From positions 62,001 through 126,000 of the forward strand of contig JAENRP010000066.1 of NCBI GenBank assembly GCA_024741835.1: a stretch of DNA of 64,000 bases, in the 5' to 3' direction. Position numbers and translations under genes: made by a program. The stretch comes from Diplocarpon mali. Its lineage: Eukaryota; Ascomycota; Leotiomycetes; Helotiales; Drepanopezizaceae. How positions within the stretch are numbered: the first letter of the stretch is position 1; each line of letters starts with the position of its first letter. Of this stretch, positions 11,777 to 23,270 are shown piece by piece. A model generated the notes under the pieces. It was not told the DNA's origin. It saw only the letters and a program-made list of their open reading frames with translations, and did not search any database.

Positions 11777-13065
11777 ACCGACCGGATTGCTGAGTTGGTG
11801 CAATTGAAACAGAGAGTGTTGACGTCGATGATCCCGAGTCGCGAACGAGCCCGGTACACGGTAGCACGTGATGTTGTTGAGCATGGCGCGTCACACAGAA
11901 CCGATACGCAAGGCCAGACCAAGGGGCATCCATCTTCAGGTGATTGTGTGATGCCCATTTACGTCGCAGGCCAATGCCCGCGCCATTGTAATTCTTTGAA
12001 AGATGAATTGAACTTCTGGCATCTTTGACCGGCGGTCCAGCGGATTAATGGGGAACCATCCAGAGAATTTGAAAAGCATTTGAAAAGCATTTGAAGGCAG
12101 CTAGCTATGCATGGACTATTGCATGGTTAATATTGATACTCACTTGCAGCGCTACACCAAGGCCACTTTTCTCGATGTGCAGCTGTAGTAAATAACATAC
12201 CAGCCTTCTTCGTCTCAACTCGCACGTTTTTGATCGAGTTTAATTTCACTACACTTCATTCTACCCAGGGCAAGTCAAATTTCCATGCCTCACGCAATAT
12301 TTCAACGCTGGCCCGAATATCAAGAGTGCGTACGGTGGGCTGGCAGTGACACCTCCATCGGAATGGAGGATGTGGCTGGTTTTGCCTTGCTGCTTACTCT
12401 AGTATCAACAGCTTTACCTGAGATGTAGTTGTAAATTTATACTGGGAAGTATCCTCTTGAACCCCTATGTTTGCAATTATGCTAATGTGAAGAATAGAGC
12501 TACGGCGAATTCTTATTTTTGGGATGCTACCTCGCCAACGACATCTACCCCGATGACACACCTCGAGAATACGCTTTTGTTGATGACCCAAACCTCTCTG
12601 TGGCGATACTGCTCTCGCCCATCATAGCAGTCTTCATTCGCTCTGCTGGATTTTGAATCCATCCATTGATGCTCACAGAGTATGCGTCCAAACTGCCAGA
12701 TTCAACGCATCATCGGTCGGAGATCGCATCTAGTATGAGTATATCAGTCAAGCTGTTCTCGTTGGTCTAGCAGCTGTTTTGCCGGGATGACAAGTCAAAT
12801 TGTTTAGGGAAAGCTGACGCCGCTCCGCAATAGTAAAAACACGCACGGAGACCTCAAAGTATCTGATACGCTCTTAGCCTACAAGGCCTTGCCTCGGCAG
12901 CTTGCTATTACTTAAGACGACAAGATGACTACAGCCAACAGCAACAGAATGTTGCCAAGAAAACAGGAATACCGACAGTTTCGTCTCTACAACACAAACC
13001 CACAGTTGACAACAAGATAGACGCTGGTACAAATAAACAAACTCCTGGAACAAAAAAAGTTTCTT
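11777..13065. other. Intergenic region, no gene recognised
   Basis: About 1.3 kb downstream of the cryptic minus-strand gene end and upstream of EXO5. Frames are short and broken. A 12-base match to the end motif of the MITE-like family lies at about 11963 but has no second arm. Confidence 0.5.
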
Positions 13066-13315
13066 TCACTCTTCCTTAGCGACAGTACCACTTCTGTCCA
13101 ACGTGCATAATACTGTGTTTGTTCGGTTAATCTGGTCGTGATGGCTCGCGAACTAGGAAAACGACTCCAGGAGCTACCTACTCACCAATTCTGTTACCGG
13201 TAGTGCGGCTTAGCTTGCGCTGACCTGATCTTTGCGCCTTCAGATTTCCGTCTTCGGGCTTGATCTTCGGACTTGATCTTCGAGATTGGTCTTGGGGAAG
13301 ACCTTTCGGAAAGTG
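13066..13315 (-). CDS. Possible 3' exons of an unrecognised spliced gene
   Basis: On the minus strand, an exon at 13186-13315 follows an acceptor with branch AGCTGACAG and ends at a perfect GTGAGT donor. A 73-bp intron (13113-13185) ends in ACAG. The last exon, 13066-13112, closes with a TGA. The joined peptide ends RKLSRTTGNRIVLCTLDRS, then GTVAKEE. The splice signals and restored frame argue for a real gene end. Upstream exons (13357 to about 13750) could not be fixed: a frame rich in Arg and Ser is open there, and a possible 41-bp intron (GTAAAG donor) is short. No family recognised. Confidence 0.3.
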
Positions 13316-14041
13316 CTGTCAGCTCATGCTATTGACACATACAAAAGAGACTTTACGTGGCATCCAAACATCGGACAAGCATGGAGCGTGGAGCCGGCTA
13401 TCCAGTTGCTCAGACCCAATACCGTTCGCCATAATCGAGTCAAGCCGCACCCAGAAAGTTCCCAAAACGCCCTCCGTTTCTCCAACACCATGCCTTGCCT
13501 ACACTCCTGCCGCTTCGTCCGCCGCGCCTCACATTTGAACTCGAAAAGTGCAACTTGAGGTGTTGAAACGCCGAGTGACGCTTCAGATTCAAAGTCGATC
13601 TCCCGTCCGATAAGCTTGTTTCGAAGCTTAAGCTGTGTCGTGTTTCACTCATCAGGCAAAGTCTTGAATCAGGTCTTCGCTTAGCCAATCGCGGCCCTCG
13701 TTTGAGACCTCTGAACAAAGCTTGGGCTGGAATATGGGACTTCACTTGCGGATCCCGTCTCGCCTTGGAGGCTACATTGTGATATTTTTGCTTTGCCGGT
13801 ATTCATGTATTCATGCATAGGCCACGATACTTGCACATCAGTACTTGGCAGCTTTGACTGCTTGTGATGTGTGTACATATAAGTCTTTGCCGATCGCTAC
13901 ATTTTCAATCTTCATCCGACATCAACTCTCTCTATTGTATACTTTAATTCCTTCTTTATCAATTACTTCTGATCTTTCTCACATCCAGATCAATAAATCT
14001 CTCTCTTGCTAATTCCTCGGCCGCCTGTGGCTTTGTTCAAA
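13316..14041. other. Upstream flank of the cupredoxin gene
   Basis: Probably holds 5' parts of the cryptic minus-strand gene (to about 13750) and then the cupredoxin promoter. A CT-rich leader of the kind common in fungal promoters runs from 13915 to 14030, directly before the ATG at 14042. Confidence 0.4.
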
Positions 14042-14967
14042 ATGCTGTTTAATACATTCTCTATGATCGCTCTCCTCGCAGCTGGCTCTGCAAGTACGTC
14101 CTTCACAGCCCAGAGCTCCCCTCTTCACTCGCTAAATTGCATATCCAGTCGCTTCCCCAATCATCGCTCCAGCTGACTCACTCGTCGAGAAGCGAGCTGG
14201 AGGCCAAACCTGGGTTGTCGTTGTCGGCGACTTGAATAACCCCAAGGCCGTCACTTTCACTCCAAACAAAATCAACGCGGCAGCAGGAGACACGGTTCAG
14301 TACCAGTTCGTATCGGCCAACCACACCGCTACCCAAGCGTCCGGACCAGATTCCGCCTGCAAACCAATGAAGGGCGGCGTGAACAGTAAGGTCTCCTCCA
14401 TAAGGAGAAGAGCTCTAGCCGAGCAACCGTTGGTGGAAATTGTCGGCTGATGATGATCGCAGGTGGTTTCATGCCGGTACAGCAGAACGCTAAGCAGGTC
14501 AAGACATTCTCTATGACGGTCCAGGACGCGAATACGCCGATGTACATGTACTGCGCTGCAGCCAACCATTGCCAGCAAGGGATGGTCATGACCATCAACG
14601 CGTAGGTTCCCATCCTCAGCCATGCCAAGGGGTGAGGCTAACCCAGGAACTTCACAGGAACGCCAAGGACGCCGGGGCTTTCAGATCCAACGCCGCTCAA
14701 GCCAAGAACAACGTTGCGGCCAAGAAGGTCCAGGGTGGACAAGCCGGTCAGGTCTCTAGGCAACAGGTTGGGCAACAAGGTGGTGGACAGCAGGCACAAG
14801 CACAGGGTGCTCAAGGCCAGAAGGGACAGGGCGCTCAAGGCCAGAAGGCACAAGGCGCTCAAGGCCAGAAGGCACAGGGTGGCCAGGGCCAGAAGGCACA
14901 GGGCGCTCAAGGGCAAGCAGGACAGGGCAAGGCACAGGGCGCCCAGAAGGGCAACAAACAAGGATGA
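14042..14967 (+). CDS. Secreted cupredoxin-domain protein with Q/G/A repeat tail
   Basis: Model: join(14042..14093, 14149..14385, 14463..14601, 14658..14967), 245 residues; introns of 55, 77 and 56 bp restore the frame. A signal peptide (MLFNTFSMIALLAAGSA) and a likely KR propeptide site (LVEKRAGG) precede a plastocyanin-like domain (about residues 40-140: VVVVGDLNNPKAVTFTPNKI, AAAGDTVQYQFVSANHTATQ, TPMYMYCAAANHCQQGMVMTI). The HT pair plus CAAANHCQQGM resembles the copper-site region of fungal extracellular serine-rich-type cupredoxins, so type-1 copper binding is possible. From about residue 165 the tail is made of eight-residue-like units around AQGAQGQK, with no GPI signal. A role at the cell surface is inferred only. 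Confidence 0.88.
14796..14944 (+). repeat. 24-bp tandem repeats coding the Q/G/A tail
   Basis: Imperfect units around GCTCAAGGCCAGAAGGCACA are repeated about six times inside the last exon of the cupredoxin gene. Unit length is a multiple of three, so copy changes keep the frame. Confidence 0.85.
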
Positions 14968-16822
14968 TGACAAGTGAGAGGGGGATACCGAGTACGTATC
15001 CATGTAATTCACCATGTAGCAATCCAAAGCTGTCATCATGGCCACAAAAAATTTCTCTCGTGGACTCCTCTCGCGACTATTTCCTCTCGGCTGGCACGGC
15101 GCTAAGAATAGGGGGGGGGGTTCGCTTATTCCTAGAGGGTGGAGGGAGCGTCAAGCCCAGGCCTCAGCGACGGCAACACGATAGAATCCTCGGGGAGGCA
15201 GCGACGACGGCGTGGCGCTCCGCATCTCCAGCGCATGCCGGCCGGAAGGCCGAGGCCAGGCCTTGCTGCGGCGGCTGACGGGGGTGGGCGCGACGACGCG
15301 CTCCTCGGCTCTCCCAGGCTGGCGAGCAGCAGCTCGGCGCCTGGTTTCCGGGACGCGAGCCTCGGGGAAGGGGGGGCGGCCGGCTGGCGCTGGTGGGTGT
15401 GGTGGTACGGCGCCGCTCTCGCGGTCCATCGGAGAGGTTCGCGTTCCTCTCCCCGCCGGTTGTCCTGCTTTGCTCCTCTGCTCCTCCGCTGCTTCGCTGC
15501 TCCGCGGCTCCAACGTCTGTTCCACGCACACGAAAAGGTTCCCGTGCCGTCGGCGATCCGACTGGCTTTCATTTCGTATCTGGGAAGCAGACTCTCCAAC
15601 CGCAACGAGCGATTCTTCCCCCATCATGGAACCCTTCCGCCCTCGCCCCCCCCCCTCCCAAAGTAGAAGACCGTTCAGGGCTAGAGCGCATGGGTATGGG
15701 CTGGTGGGAAGATAGCATCGGATGGATCTCACCTTGGTAAGTTGAGAAATCGAATGGATCCGCAGAAATCAATCACGGTCAGAGGAATCAGGGGAAAACC
15801 ACGAAAACAAAACCAAAAATAAAATCGAATTCAAGATGCGTCGAGGGATAGCCAGGGACAGGCTCAACCACGGTGGGACATACTGACACAAGCGACACAT
15901 ACCCAGAGAGCTTACTGGCCTATTCCCACTTGGACTCGAAAGTACTCGGCTCGGTCGCCCAACCCGGCTTCACCAAGACACAGGCAGATCTCTCGTGACC
16001 AGGCGCTGCGGTGGAGGCAGGGTAACGATGTTCAACGGCAGCCGATTCAGCTCTGTCATCTACTGTACACTCTCCATTCACAGCACCAACATTTCCTCCT
16101 CGCCCCCGAAATCACAGTTCTCATCCTCGCCCTGCCAGCATCGACTCGAGACATGACCCTTGACGCAAAAAAAAAAAAAAAAAAGGAAAAAAAAGGAAAA
16201 AGGGAAAAGGAAACCGCCCGAAGTCGGGTCAGCTAGCTGCAGACCCTCTCTTCACTCCCTCGCCTCCTCTGCAGCAAGCACACACCAGTCGAGGCCAATT
16301 AACAGCCATAGTCTTGACGGAAGAACCCTGGAAGTATCTCTCCAATCCAGCGGAGACACTATCAATCATCCAACCCTTCCCCTGCCTCGCCTGTTCCTCC
16401 ACGCCACGCTAGTATCAGCGCGAGCGGTAGCGCAATGAAATACATCCACGATGTACGGTAGATACATACACATTACGGATTGCCGCTCCGAGCAGATGTG
16501 AATGAAGCTCGTAGAGTACCAGAGCAAGAGGCAAGGAGTGTAGAAAAAAAGAGAAAAGAAAAAAAGAAAAAAAAGGCGAGCAGATAGAAAGTCAATGTCC
16601 GAAGAGCCTCAAGCAGAAAATGGAGAGGTGAGCAAGGTAGCTCGGGCGAAACGAATCAATGTCTCTCCAAGAATGCGAGAAGAACATGCAAGGAATTGAG
16701 TCAGGAAAATGGTCTTCGTTCGTGCCCGTCGTGATACGCTTCCCCGGTACGCCATGTGTTTCCTCCCGTTTTGTGCTGCAGGCAGAGTTTCTGTTCCGAG
16801 GAGACTCCTGCTGAAAATATGT
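14968..16822. other. Intergenic, GC-rich then poly-A-rich
   Basis: Between convergent 3' ends. From 15130 to 15740 the sequence is GC-rich and open in several frames on both strands, which looks like composition rather than a gene; starts in those frames are GTG or internal. A run of ten G lies at 15111-15120. A purine tract with an 18-A run lies at about 16166-16210, and a second poly-A-rich stretch at 16543-16576. Confidence 0.5.
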
Positions 16823-18583
16823 TTACAAGGCTTGGCCTGGGACAGGTTTCCGGATGGGTGCTCCCGGGGGCGAAGAGCCGCCTGTGTGTCCTGGCGTCGA
16901 CGGCGTGGGGCTGGGAGCGGACTGTGCGAGTGTTGGGCCGGGCATCTGACCGGATGAGTTGCTACGGGGGCGGTTCTGGATTTGGGGAATTCTGGACGGA
17001 GCGTTCGAGTTGCTGCGGGCACGCTGGGCTAGGTTCCCGGGTGGGGTGTTCGAGTTGCTGCGGCCACTGCGTTGACTTTCCATCGAGCTCGTGGAGCCCG
17101 ACGGGCTGTGAGGCCCTGGCTGCGGCCTCGCGCTGGCCGGCGAAGCTGGAGCGCCACGGGGACTGTTGGGGCTGAGGGGCCGCACGGCCAGAGCCGCCTG
17201 GGGCCCGTTGGGCGGGCCACGCATCCCCGGAGATCCACGCGGCCCGGCCTGGGCTTGACCGTTCTGCACGGGTGGCTGGGGGCGAGGCTTGACTGGACGG
17301 GTGCTCAGGCAGGTACGGGGAGCAACTCCCTGCTTGGATCTGTCCAACCTGATACACAGAGCCCAGCCGTCGTCATACTCGTGGAGGATGCGGACCAGTT
17401 GGCCCTGCTTCAGCTCGAGCTCATCCGACATACTGGGGTTGAAGTCGAGTTGAACGCGGTGAACCGGAGAGTTGGCGGGACCTACGGGCAAGTCAGCATG
17501 GCACCCCCCCTCCAACGTTAGGCGGCAGGAAGACGCACCTCCAGCCGTCGCAATAGCAGCTCCGCCCGCATTCTGAACCGGTGTGCCAAACGTAGCCGTA
17601 GACACATTGGATTCGGTGCCCGCGGGAGAGGCGGGACCCGGGGAAGGAACCGACTTGGTGAGATCCATCCGAGCCGAGCCGTTCTCGCGCTTCGATGCCC
17701 CACGCTGGAGACCAGCCGGAGCCGCGACAGGCACCGCATCTGCGACCGCGGGCGGCGCGTCACCAAGCTCGACCGGACCTCTCGCATTAGTCGCGTCGAT
17801 AGTCTCCGCGTGGGGCCCGAACGGGTTCTGGACAGGGGCCACGGTCTCGGCGTGATTTCCAAAGGGGTTCTCGGCATGGTTCGACTGGGCCGTCGACGGT
17901 CTCTGCTCGGGGACCGGCGCCATGAGCGCCGCGCTGGGGCTGGCGCGGCTGGCGCGCTTGTCTCCGAGGTTTGGCAGGAACTGGGTGATGGGCCGCAGCG
18001 ACAGTCGCGGAGCGCTGGCCGCGGAGTGGACGCTGGCCGACCGTTGGAGCCCTGCTTCGGTCTTCTCATGCTCGCTGGCCTCTGCATCCTCGTCCGCTTT
18101 CCTCTTCTTTCGGAGGTAGAAGAGCACGATGGACAGGATGGCTCCCACCAGCAGCAAGATACCGATTACCAGTGCAGCCGTTCCCCCGGCGCTCATCCCC
18201 CCACCCGTGTTCTTGTCGGAGGATGCGGACGAGCCAGTTGCGGCTGGCGGGTCGGCGCTGAGCACGGCGCTCGAAGGGAGACCGCCGGTCGCCGCGAGGA
18301 TCGCGGTCGCCGAACCGGACAGCTTCAAGGCCGGAGAGGTGATCGCGGTTGGGAGGGCGGTGGGCTTCGAATTCTTGCCGTCCGAGGCCTGGTCCCCTCC
18401 GATCTCGACGGGCGACGTCGGGGTGGGTCTCGGCGCCGCAGGCTCATCGGTATTGATCTCTACGCCCATCGTGCTATACCCTCCAATGGCGCCGGTGAAG
18501 GTCGGAGTCGCCGTCACATAGATGACCGACACAACCTGATCTGCGGCGCGCGCATGGACGCGGTGGAGGTGATGATGATTCAT
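16823..18583 (-). CDS. Fus1-like single-pass membrane protein with SH3 domain
   Basis: Model: complement(join(16823..17481, 17539..18583)), 567 residues. Seen in order: a Ser/Thr/Pro-rich outer region, one membrane helix (about 133-157, GGTAALVIGILLLVGAILS then a basic stop-transfer LRKKRK), a long disordered cytoplasmic stretch with two NPFG.HAET repeats, an SH3 domain (VHRVQLDFNPSMSDELELKQ, ILHEYDDGWALCIRLD, GVAPRTCL), and a P/S/N-rich tail with repeated RSNSN motifs and several PxxP sites. This layout matches fungal Fus1-type SH3 proteins, which in yeast act in cell fusion and polarity. The intron (GTGCGT..CGTAG, with GCTGAC branch) is 57 bp and has no stop, so retention would add 19 residues just before the SH3 domain. 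Confidence 0.85.
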   Translation of the reverse strand: MNHHHLHRVHARAADQVVSVIYVTATPTFTGAIGGYSTMGVEINTDEPAAPRPTPTSPVEIGGDQASDGKNSKPTALPTAITSPALKLSGSATAILAATGGLPSSAVLSADPPAATGSSASSDKNTGGGMSAGGTAALVIGILLLVGAILSIVLFYLRKKRKADEDAEASEHEKTEAGLQRSASVHSAASAPRLSLRPITQFLPNLGDKRASRASPSAALMAPVPEQRPSTAQSNHAENPFGNHAETVAPVQNPFGPHAETIDATNARGPVELGDAPPAVADAVPVAAPAGLQRGASKRENGSARMDLTKSVPSPGPASPAGTESNVSTATFGTPVQNAGGAAIATAGGASSCRLTLEGGCHADLPVGPANSPVHRVQLDFNPSMSDELELKQGQLVRILHEYDDGWALCIRLDRSKQGVAPRTCLSTRPVKPRPQPPVQNGQAQAGPRGSPGMRGPPNGPQAALAVRPLSPNSPRGAPASPASARPQPGPHSPSGSTSSMESQRSGRSNSNTPPGNLAQRARSNSNAPSRIPQIQNRPRSNSSGQMPGPTLAQSAPSPTPSTPGHTGGSSPPGAPIRKPVPGQAL

Positions 18584-20035
18584 GGCGTCTGTGTTTTTTT
18601 CGACGGTGTGGCGGTGATTATATAGTACCAGGAAACGGGATTACGTTTTGGCCGCCGAGTCCTGATACTGAATACTGGAAGGCGGTAGTCGGGACCTCTT
18701 TGGTTTGTGGGTGGAAGGAGTGAAAGAAGTGAAGGGGGCGATGGGGGTGGAGCGGAAGGGAACGACGATCTGAGCAGCCGGTAAATGAAGGACGACTGAG
18801 ATTCTTGATGTCCTCCTCCCTGCGTCTGGCGACGGTGAGGTCGTGAGAGCAGATCAGAGCAGAGGTCAGGACGAGTTGAGGAGAGGTGAGGGGACCAGAC
18901 ATGAGGAGAAGAGACGGGACAAGGTCCGAGCAGCTTGACACGAGGGACCTGAAAGGGGCTAAGGCCTTTGGAGCAGGGGTCCCCTGAGGTCCAGAGCCGA
19001 AGAGGCTTAGCCCCAGGAACGATTCTCCCATTCATCTTCGGCAGCCAATCAGACGGGCGACAAGCTCCGAGGCGAAATTGCAGGCCCCACCGGGAGCAGA
19101 CCCACCAGACGCATGTGCCATCCTGTCCAATCCCGCGTGGGTGAGGCACCCATGGATTCCTACCGAGGATTGCCGGCTGGCAGCTCGAGTGCGTGCAGCT
19201 CTCGGGACATCAGCGCGGGACACGGGACCAACGCGTGCGCGCAGGTCAGCTGATGTGGCTTCAACCCTCACGTGGAAACACCATTCTCGAGAGCGAGAGC
19301 GAGAGCGGCAGCGACAGCGGCAGCAGCGAAACCATGTCCTCCGAAGCCGTCAATCCCCTCATCCATCGGTTCATCTCATCCTCTTCACGTCTCATCTCCA
19401 CCCACGACTATCCCGGAGGAGCATCACACGTGCCACACTCACGCCCACGACTGGAAACGTAGCTCGTGGCACATGTCGACGCTGACACCGTCCCCCTCCC
19501 CCCCTTCTCCCCCGAATCCTCTGCGTAGGACTCTCGATTACTATAGAAACATTGATTGGGACCGCAATAATGATCACTCATACTCATACCCAAACCCACA
19601 GCAACCCAGCTCCAGCAGATGCACGTCTGCTCACTCCGCACCAACGCTTCGCCCGTATCCAGTTCCCCCTACAAGCCCGACCTCTCGGCAAGCCCGTCGA
19701 TCAAAATCCACCGCTCATTCGGCCCCGGTACCCACCGGCGAATCATGCTTGGACGACGACAGCTTGATTTGCGGACCTGGATGTTTATCCCACGGCCCAT
19801 CTCCGCTCCTGACGACAACACCGTCTGATCACCCTCGAGTCCCCTCCGCGCGCCAAAGCACCGTCGTCCCGGGCGATCGAATCGCGAGCTATCGAATACA
19901 GCTGCCGGTGTGGTCCAGCATCGCCGCGTCAGAGGTGTAGTGCAGGACCGGGCTCTACACCAGGAGCAGGTCAATTTACAGCAACCCGGAATCAGCACCG
20001 CTCGGCCGAATCAGGCGAGGAGAAAAGAGGATAGA
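18584..20035. other. Upstream region of the Fus1-like gene
   Basis: Contains the promoter and leader of the Fus1-like gene, simple GAGAGC/GCAGCG repeats near 19287-19330, and the weak hypothetical frame listed at 19473. Nothing else is supported. Confidence 0.45.
19473..19940 (+). CDS. Weak hypothetical protein, Ser/Pro-rich
   Basis: An ATG-initiated frame of 155 codons starting MSTLTPSPSPPSPP. It is rich in Ser, Pro and Thr, with one less biased stretch (TLDYYRNIDWDRNNDHSYSY) and no recognised domain, signal or membrane helix. The frame is also open upstream without an ATG. It may be a non-coding part of a GC-rich promoter region. Confidence 0.2.
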   Translation: MSTLTPSPSPPSPPNPLRRTLDYYRNIDWDRNNDHSYSYPNPQQPSSSRCTSAHSAPTLRPYPVPPTSPTSRQARRSKSTAHSAPVPTGESCLDDDSLICGPGCLSHGPSPLLTTTPSDHPRVPSARQSTVVPGDRIASYRIQLPVWSSIAASEV

Positions 20036-20445
20036 AAAACCTTGGGGCTCCCTCTAGACTTCGCAAGCATCGGGGCAAAAAAACAGACGGTGTAAATGCT
20101 CGGGGCGATCGATCCTACGGTATGCAGGCGAGTGATAAGACAGTAGCCGAAGCAATTCGGCCTCGAAACCTAGTCCTCGCACCACGCTCGTAAACTCGTC
20201 CTAGTGACGACCAAAACTTCCCCTTTCCCCGTGTCTACGGCAATAAAGAGCGGCCGTTCATCTGCCAGATGGGAACTTGAAAATGAAGTCAAAACCTTGG
20301 AGCTCCCTTTCAACTGCGACAGCATCAAGGCAGTGTAAAGATTCGGGGCCATCCTCTATAGCCTTCACAAGTAGATGATATACTCCGGGTCATCCGGGCT
20401 CGAATCCTCTCACCAAACGACTCGCAGACTCTTCCTGTTCCAGCC
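20036..20445 (+). repeat. Two diverged direct copies of a ~100-190 bp sequence
   Basis: Copy 1 begins near 20038 and copy 2 near 20293. Both share, in order, AAACCTTGG.GCTCCCT, GCATC..GGCA, GTGTAAA..(C/T)TCGGGGC.ATC, and further on a CTCGAA.CCT....TC.CACCA pattern. Copy 1 carries about ten extra bases. No coding capacity; an old duplication or decayed element. Confidence 0.45.
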
Positions 20446-23207
20446 CCGATCGCCCTCCCGCCATCCCCTTTGTACTTGAGCTGAAATCCACCGTTTACCT
20501 TCCACCCCGTCAACCTCCAACCCAAATCTTTAGCTTTATCGGATCCGGATCCGACGCGACATCCAGGACGTCCAGAGCATAAAACCTACGGAGCCGCTCT
20601 AAACTCCGGCCCGACTCTAGTCCTCCTCAGGGACGAGCTAAATGCAAACTCGTGAGAGCGCTGCACGCCTCTGCGCGTCCCCTGTTCCCGCCTCTCGAGA
20701 AAAAGCATGAATGGAGAAAAAGAGCAGAACGAGACGCGCTTCCCGCCCGGTCCATACCGAGTTGACCGACTCGGCTCTGCTCGAGGGTGCGGAGAGCTCT
20801 GATCAACGATGAGGTTGTCCGCACTTCTGCGGCACTTCGTCGCAGGCCAAGCAAACAGCCACATAAGCATTCCACCTGAGCATATCACGGTACATCCAAC
20901 CTCGCCCAGCTACTGCAGCTCCAACAGCATTTGCCCTCTACCTCCCTCCTCCCCTCGCACTGGCTACTGTAACTTTAACAGCATTTGCCCTCCATCTCCC
21001 TCCCCCCGGTATCTGTCTGGCCCCCAAAAAACGTCCTCGTCCCTGAGCGTCTCGTCCCCCGTGCGCGTTCCAGAGCTCCTCAACGAGCAGAACCCCCCGT
21101 CCGTGGGTGGCCGAGCGGGGGGCGGCCAGCCCGTTTGTCCGGAGGTCGAAACCCGCGATGGCTTCACCTCCCCCCAGACCCCATCCGAGTTTGCTTCGCG
21201 CGCGTCTCACGGGGAGAGGGCTCTTCCTGGTGTTGGGATGGGGATGTGGTCGTAAATGACGGGGGTGTAAAAAAGTTGTGTTGGGGTCGGAGGAGAGAAC
21301 TCCCAGAGCGGATATTTCTAATCCACCTAGGTGCCTGAGGCACAAACTACGCTGACTAATACCATCCTTTCCTTCCAGGAAGGTATCTGTCGTGATGTCT
21401 GTTTGGAAGGACAGGAAATATTGGTCACGTTTTGCTGCCACCGCCGATGGTGAAGCATACCTACTCGTTCTCCTGCTGGAGGTCTGAGGACGGGAAGCCG
21501 TCACTAGACATGACACAGAACGCCTCTTCTTTCTCTCCTTCTCCTGTGCGTGTGTGGGATAAGCCATGTCGCTCCCTTGTCCCTCGAGGAACCTGCACAG
21601 AGCACTTGATTGTGCGCGTAGATCAGAGATGGGTATATTCCTCTGACCCCCCCCCCCCCTGCTCGCATCTTCTCGCGCCTGACAGCTCTAGCAACTTCAC
21701 GATCCAGCTTTCGAGATTCTTATCGGCGTTTGCTCTGCACCATCCGGTCTTCTCTTCTTTCTCTCCATCTCAACACCTCCCTCTCAAACCTGTGCCTCGT
21801 GTCGTCCTTGCGTCACCCTCCCTCTCTATCCTGAGGGCATGGTGGCTTCGGAAACTTTGGATTTTATCATGCAACCTTGCATGCAAATCTTCTCCCCTTT
21901 CCCTGGCCAGTACGGGAAACCAACTCCCCGGCACGGCAAGTGTTCGTTGAAGCCTAGGTTTGAGATCAGGCCAGGGGCGATTATTGTACCTGTTCCTACC
22001 TTCAGGTAGGTGGGTGGACGAGAGGACCTGGGCACTACTACGCTTTACATCTTCGCGGTAAGTCAACCCCGAATGCACAGCACAAATCGAAAACGATCTC
22101 GCTTCATCAGCAGCAGCAGCAGCACACGCCCCAAACCTTGCCCAAACCTCCATCTTCCCATCCGACGTAAAAAGAAAAAAAAAAAACCTAGGCAATCCAC
22201 AGCCGTGACCTTCCGTGGGGAGCCGGGGCAAGTCTCGCTCATCTCTCTCTCTTTCAGAAAAAGAGGAATAGGACGGGATCAGCTGGGGGCCCGTTGCAGG
22301 ATGAGAATCATAGAGACGACTTTGTCCTGCAGCATGTATTATCGGGCCCTCAAGGCAAGATAGGTATCTCAACCTGGACACGGCACGGCTTGCTGCCATC
22401 TCCTCCAGACAACTTGTCGCACCGGCATACCCGCACAACCAGCCCAGACCCCCCAATCCCCAATGCCAGGTGGCGAGCAGCCGTCCCGACAAGTTCTTCT
22501 CAAATCCGGGGCTCTGGTCCGCGGAGCCTTGGGTGTCGGTTGTCCCTGGAGTACAATCTGTGCGGGGGTTTCGGGTCCCCGTGTGGCTTTTGCTGTGTTC
22601 GCTGAGCGGGTTCTGTTCCCGCTGATGTATATAAACATGTATACACACGCATGTAGAGCCCCCGCTCACCACCTACCTGAGATACTAGGCCAGTCACGTG
22701 GCGGCTCTGCATCAACGCACGCCCTTTTCGCTGACGCGTGGGGTAATGTTCCGCAGAACGCTGCCGCATGGAAACCCCAACCCTTACAGCGGTCTCACTT
22801 CCAACATCTCCCCTTCTCCGAAACAGTCGAGAGAGAGGAGCACTCGCCGGCGTAGATTCCGAGCAAGAGTCGAGCGAATCGACGTCGCCCTGCCAGAGCG
22901 GGATTCCAGCCTCCGAGGATGGCTTGCCCTGCGCTTCTGCTGCCGCCCGTTCCCGACCGGCTTCCGCTCTCTCGGCCGAGCCACCGCCCGCTCCGCTCGT
23001 TCTCCTCCCGAGCCGAAGGCCCGGCAACGAGGCGCCGGTCGCCGGGGCATCACGCCCCCCGGGCATGTATAGCCAGAGATGCATATCGTGCCGACGTCCT
23101 GGGAGTATCGCCCCCTCGTTCTTTTCTTTCAACTTCAGAACTGTTTCACAGAGCTGATTGATGGGGGGAAACTGGTTAAGCGGATATACTAGGAGGGGTG
23201 TTATGTA
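20446..23207. other. Gene-free, GC-rich gap with simple repeats
   Basis: No supported gene. Several long frames overlap on both strands (for example 21770-22672 minus and 22698-23160 in several frames), but they start at GTG or TTG, show no domain, and lack consistent splice signals. A half copy of the MITE-like family lies at about 20835-20870, and a run of 14 C at 21645-21658. Two overlapping duplicate motifs (CTCC..CGGTATCTG and GTAACTTTAACAGCATTTGCC) occur near 20930-21000. Confidence 0.45.
20835..20870 (+). repeat. Half copy (D) of MITE-like element
   Basis: CACTTCGTCGCAGGCCAAGC followed by an ACATAAGCAT-like interior matches the left half of element B (62692-62808). No right arm follows. 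Confidence 0.5.
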
Positions 23208-23270
23208 CGTGTGTGTATATATATATACATATACATATATACATATATACATATATACATATATACGGAC
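23208..23270. repeat. AT-rich microsatellite (TATACA/TA)
   Basis: A run of TATATACA-type units between two GC-balanced stretches. Confidence 0.9.

Noticed and set aside
15132..15740. Several overlapping frames of 120-190 codons on both strands
   Set aside because: High GC removes stops in all frames; starts are GTG or internal and peptides are Arg/Pro/Ala-rich without domains.
21770..22672. 300-codon minus-strand frame
   Set aside because: It starts at GTG, crosses splice-like and low-complexity sequence, and has no domain or composition typical of the real genes here.
22698..23160. Overlapping plus and minus frames near 23 kb
   Set aside because: Same GC effect; no frame stands out and no splice signals link them to other exons.
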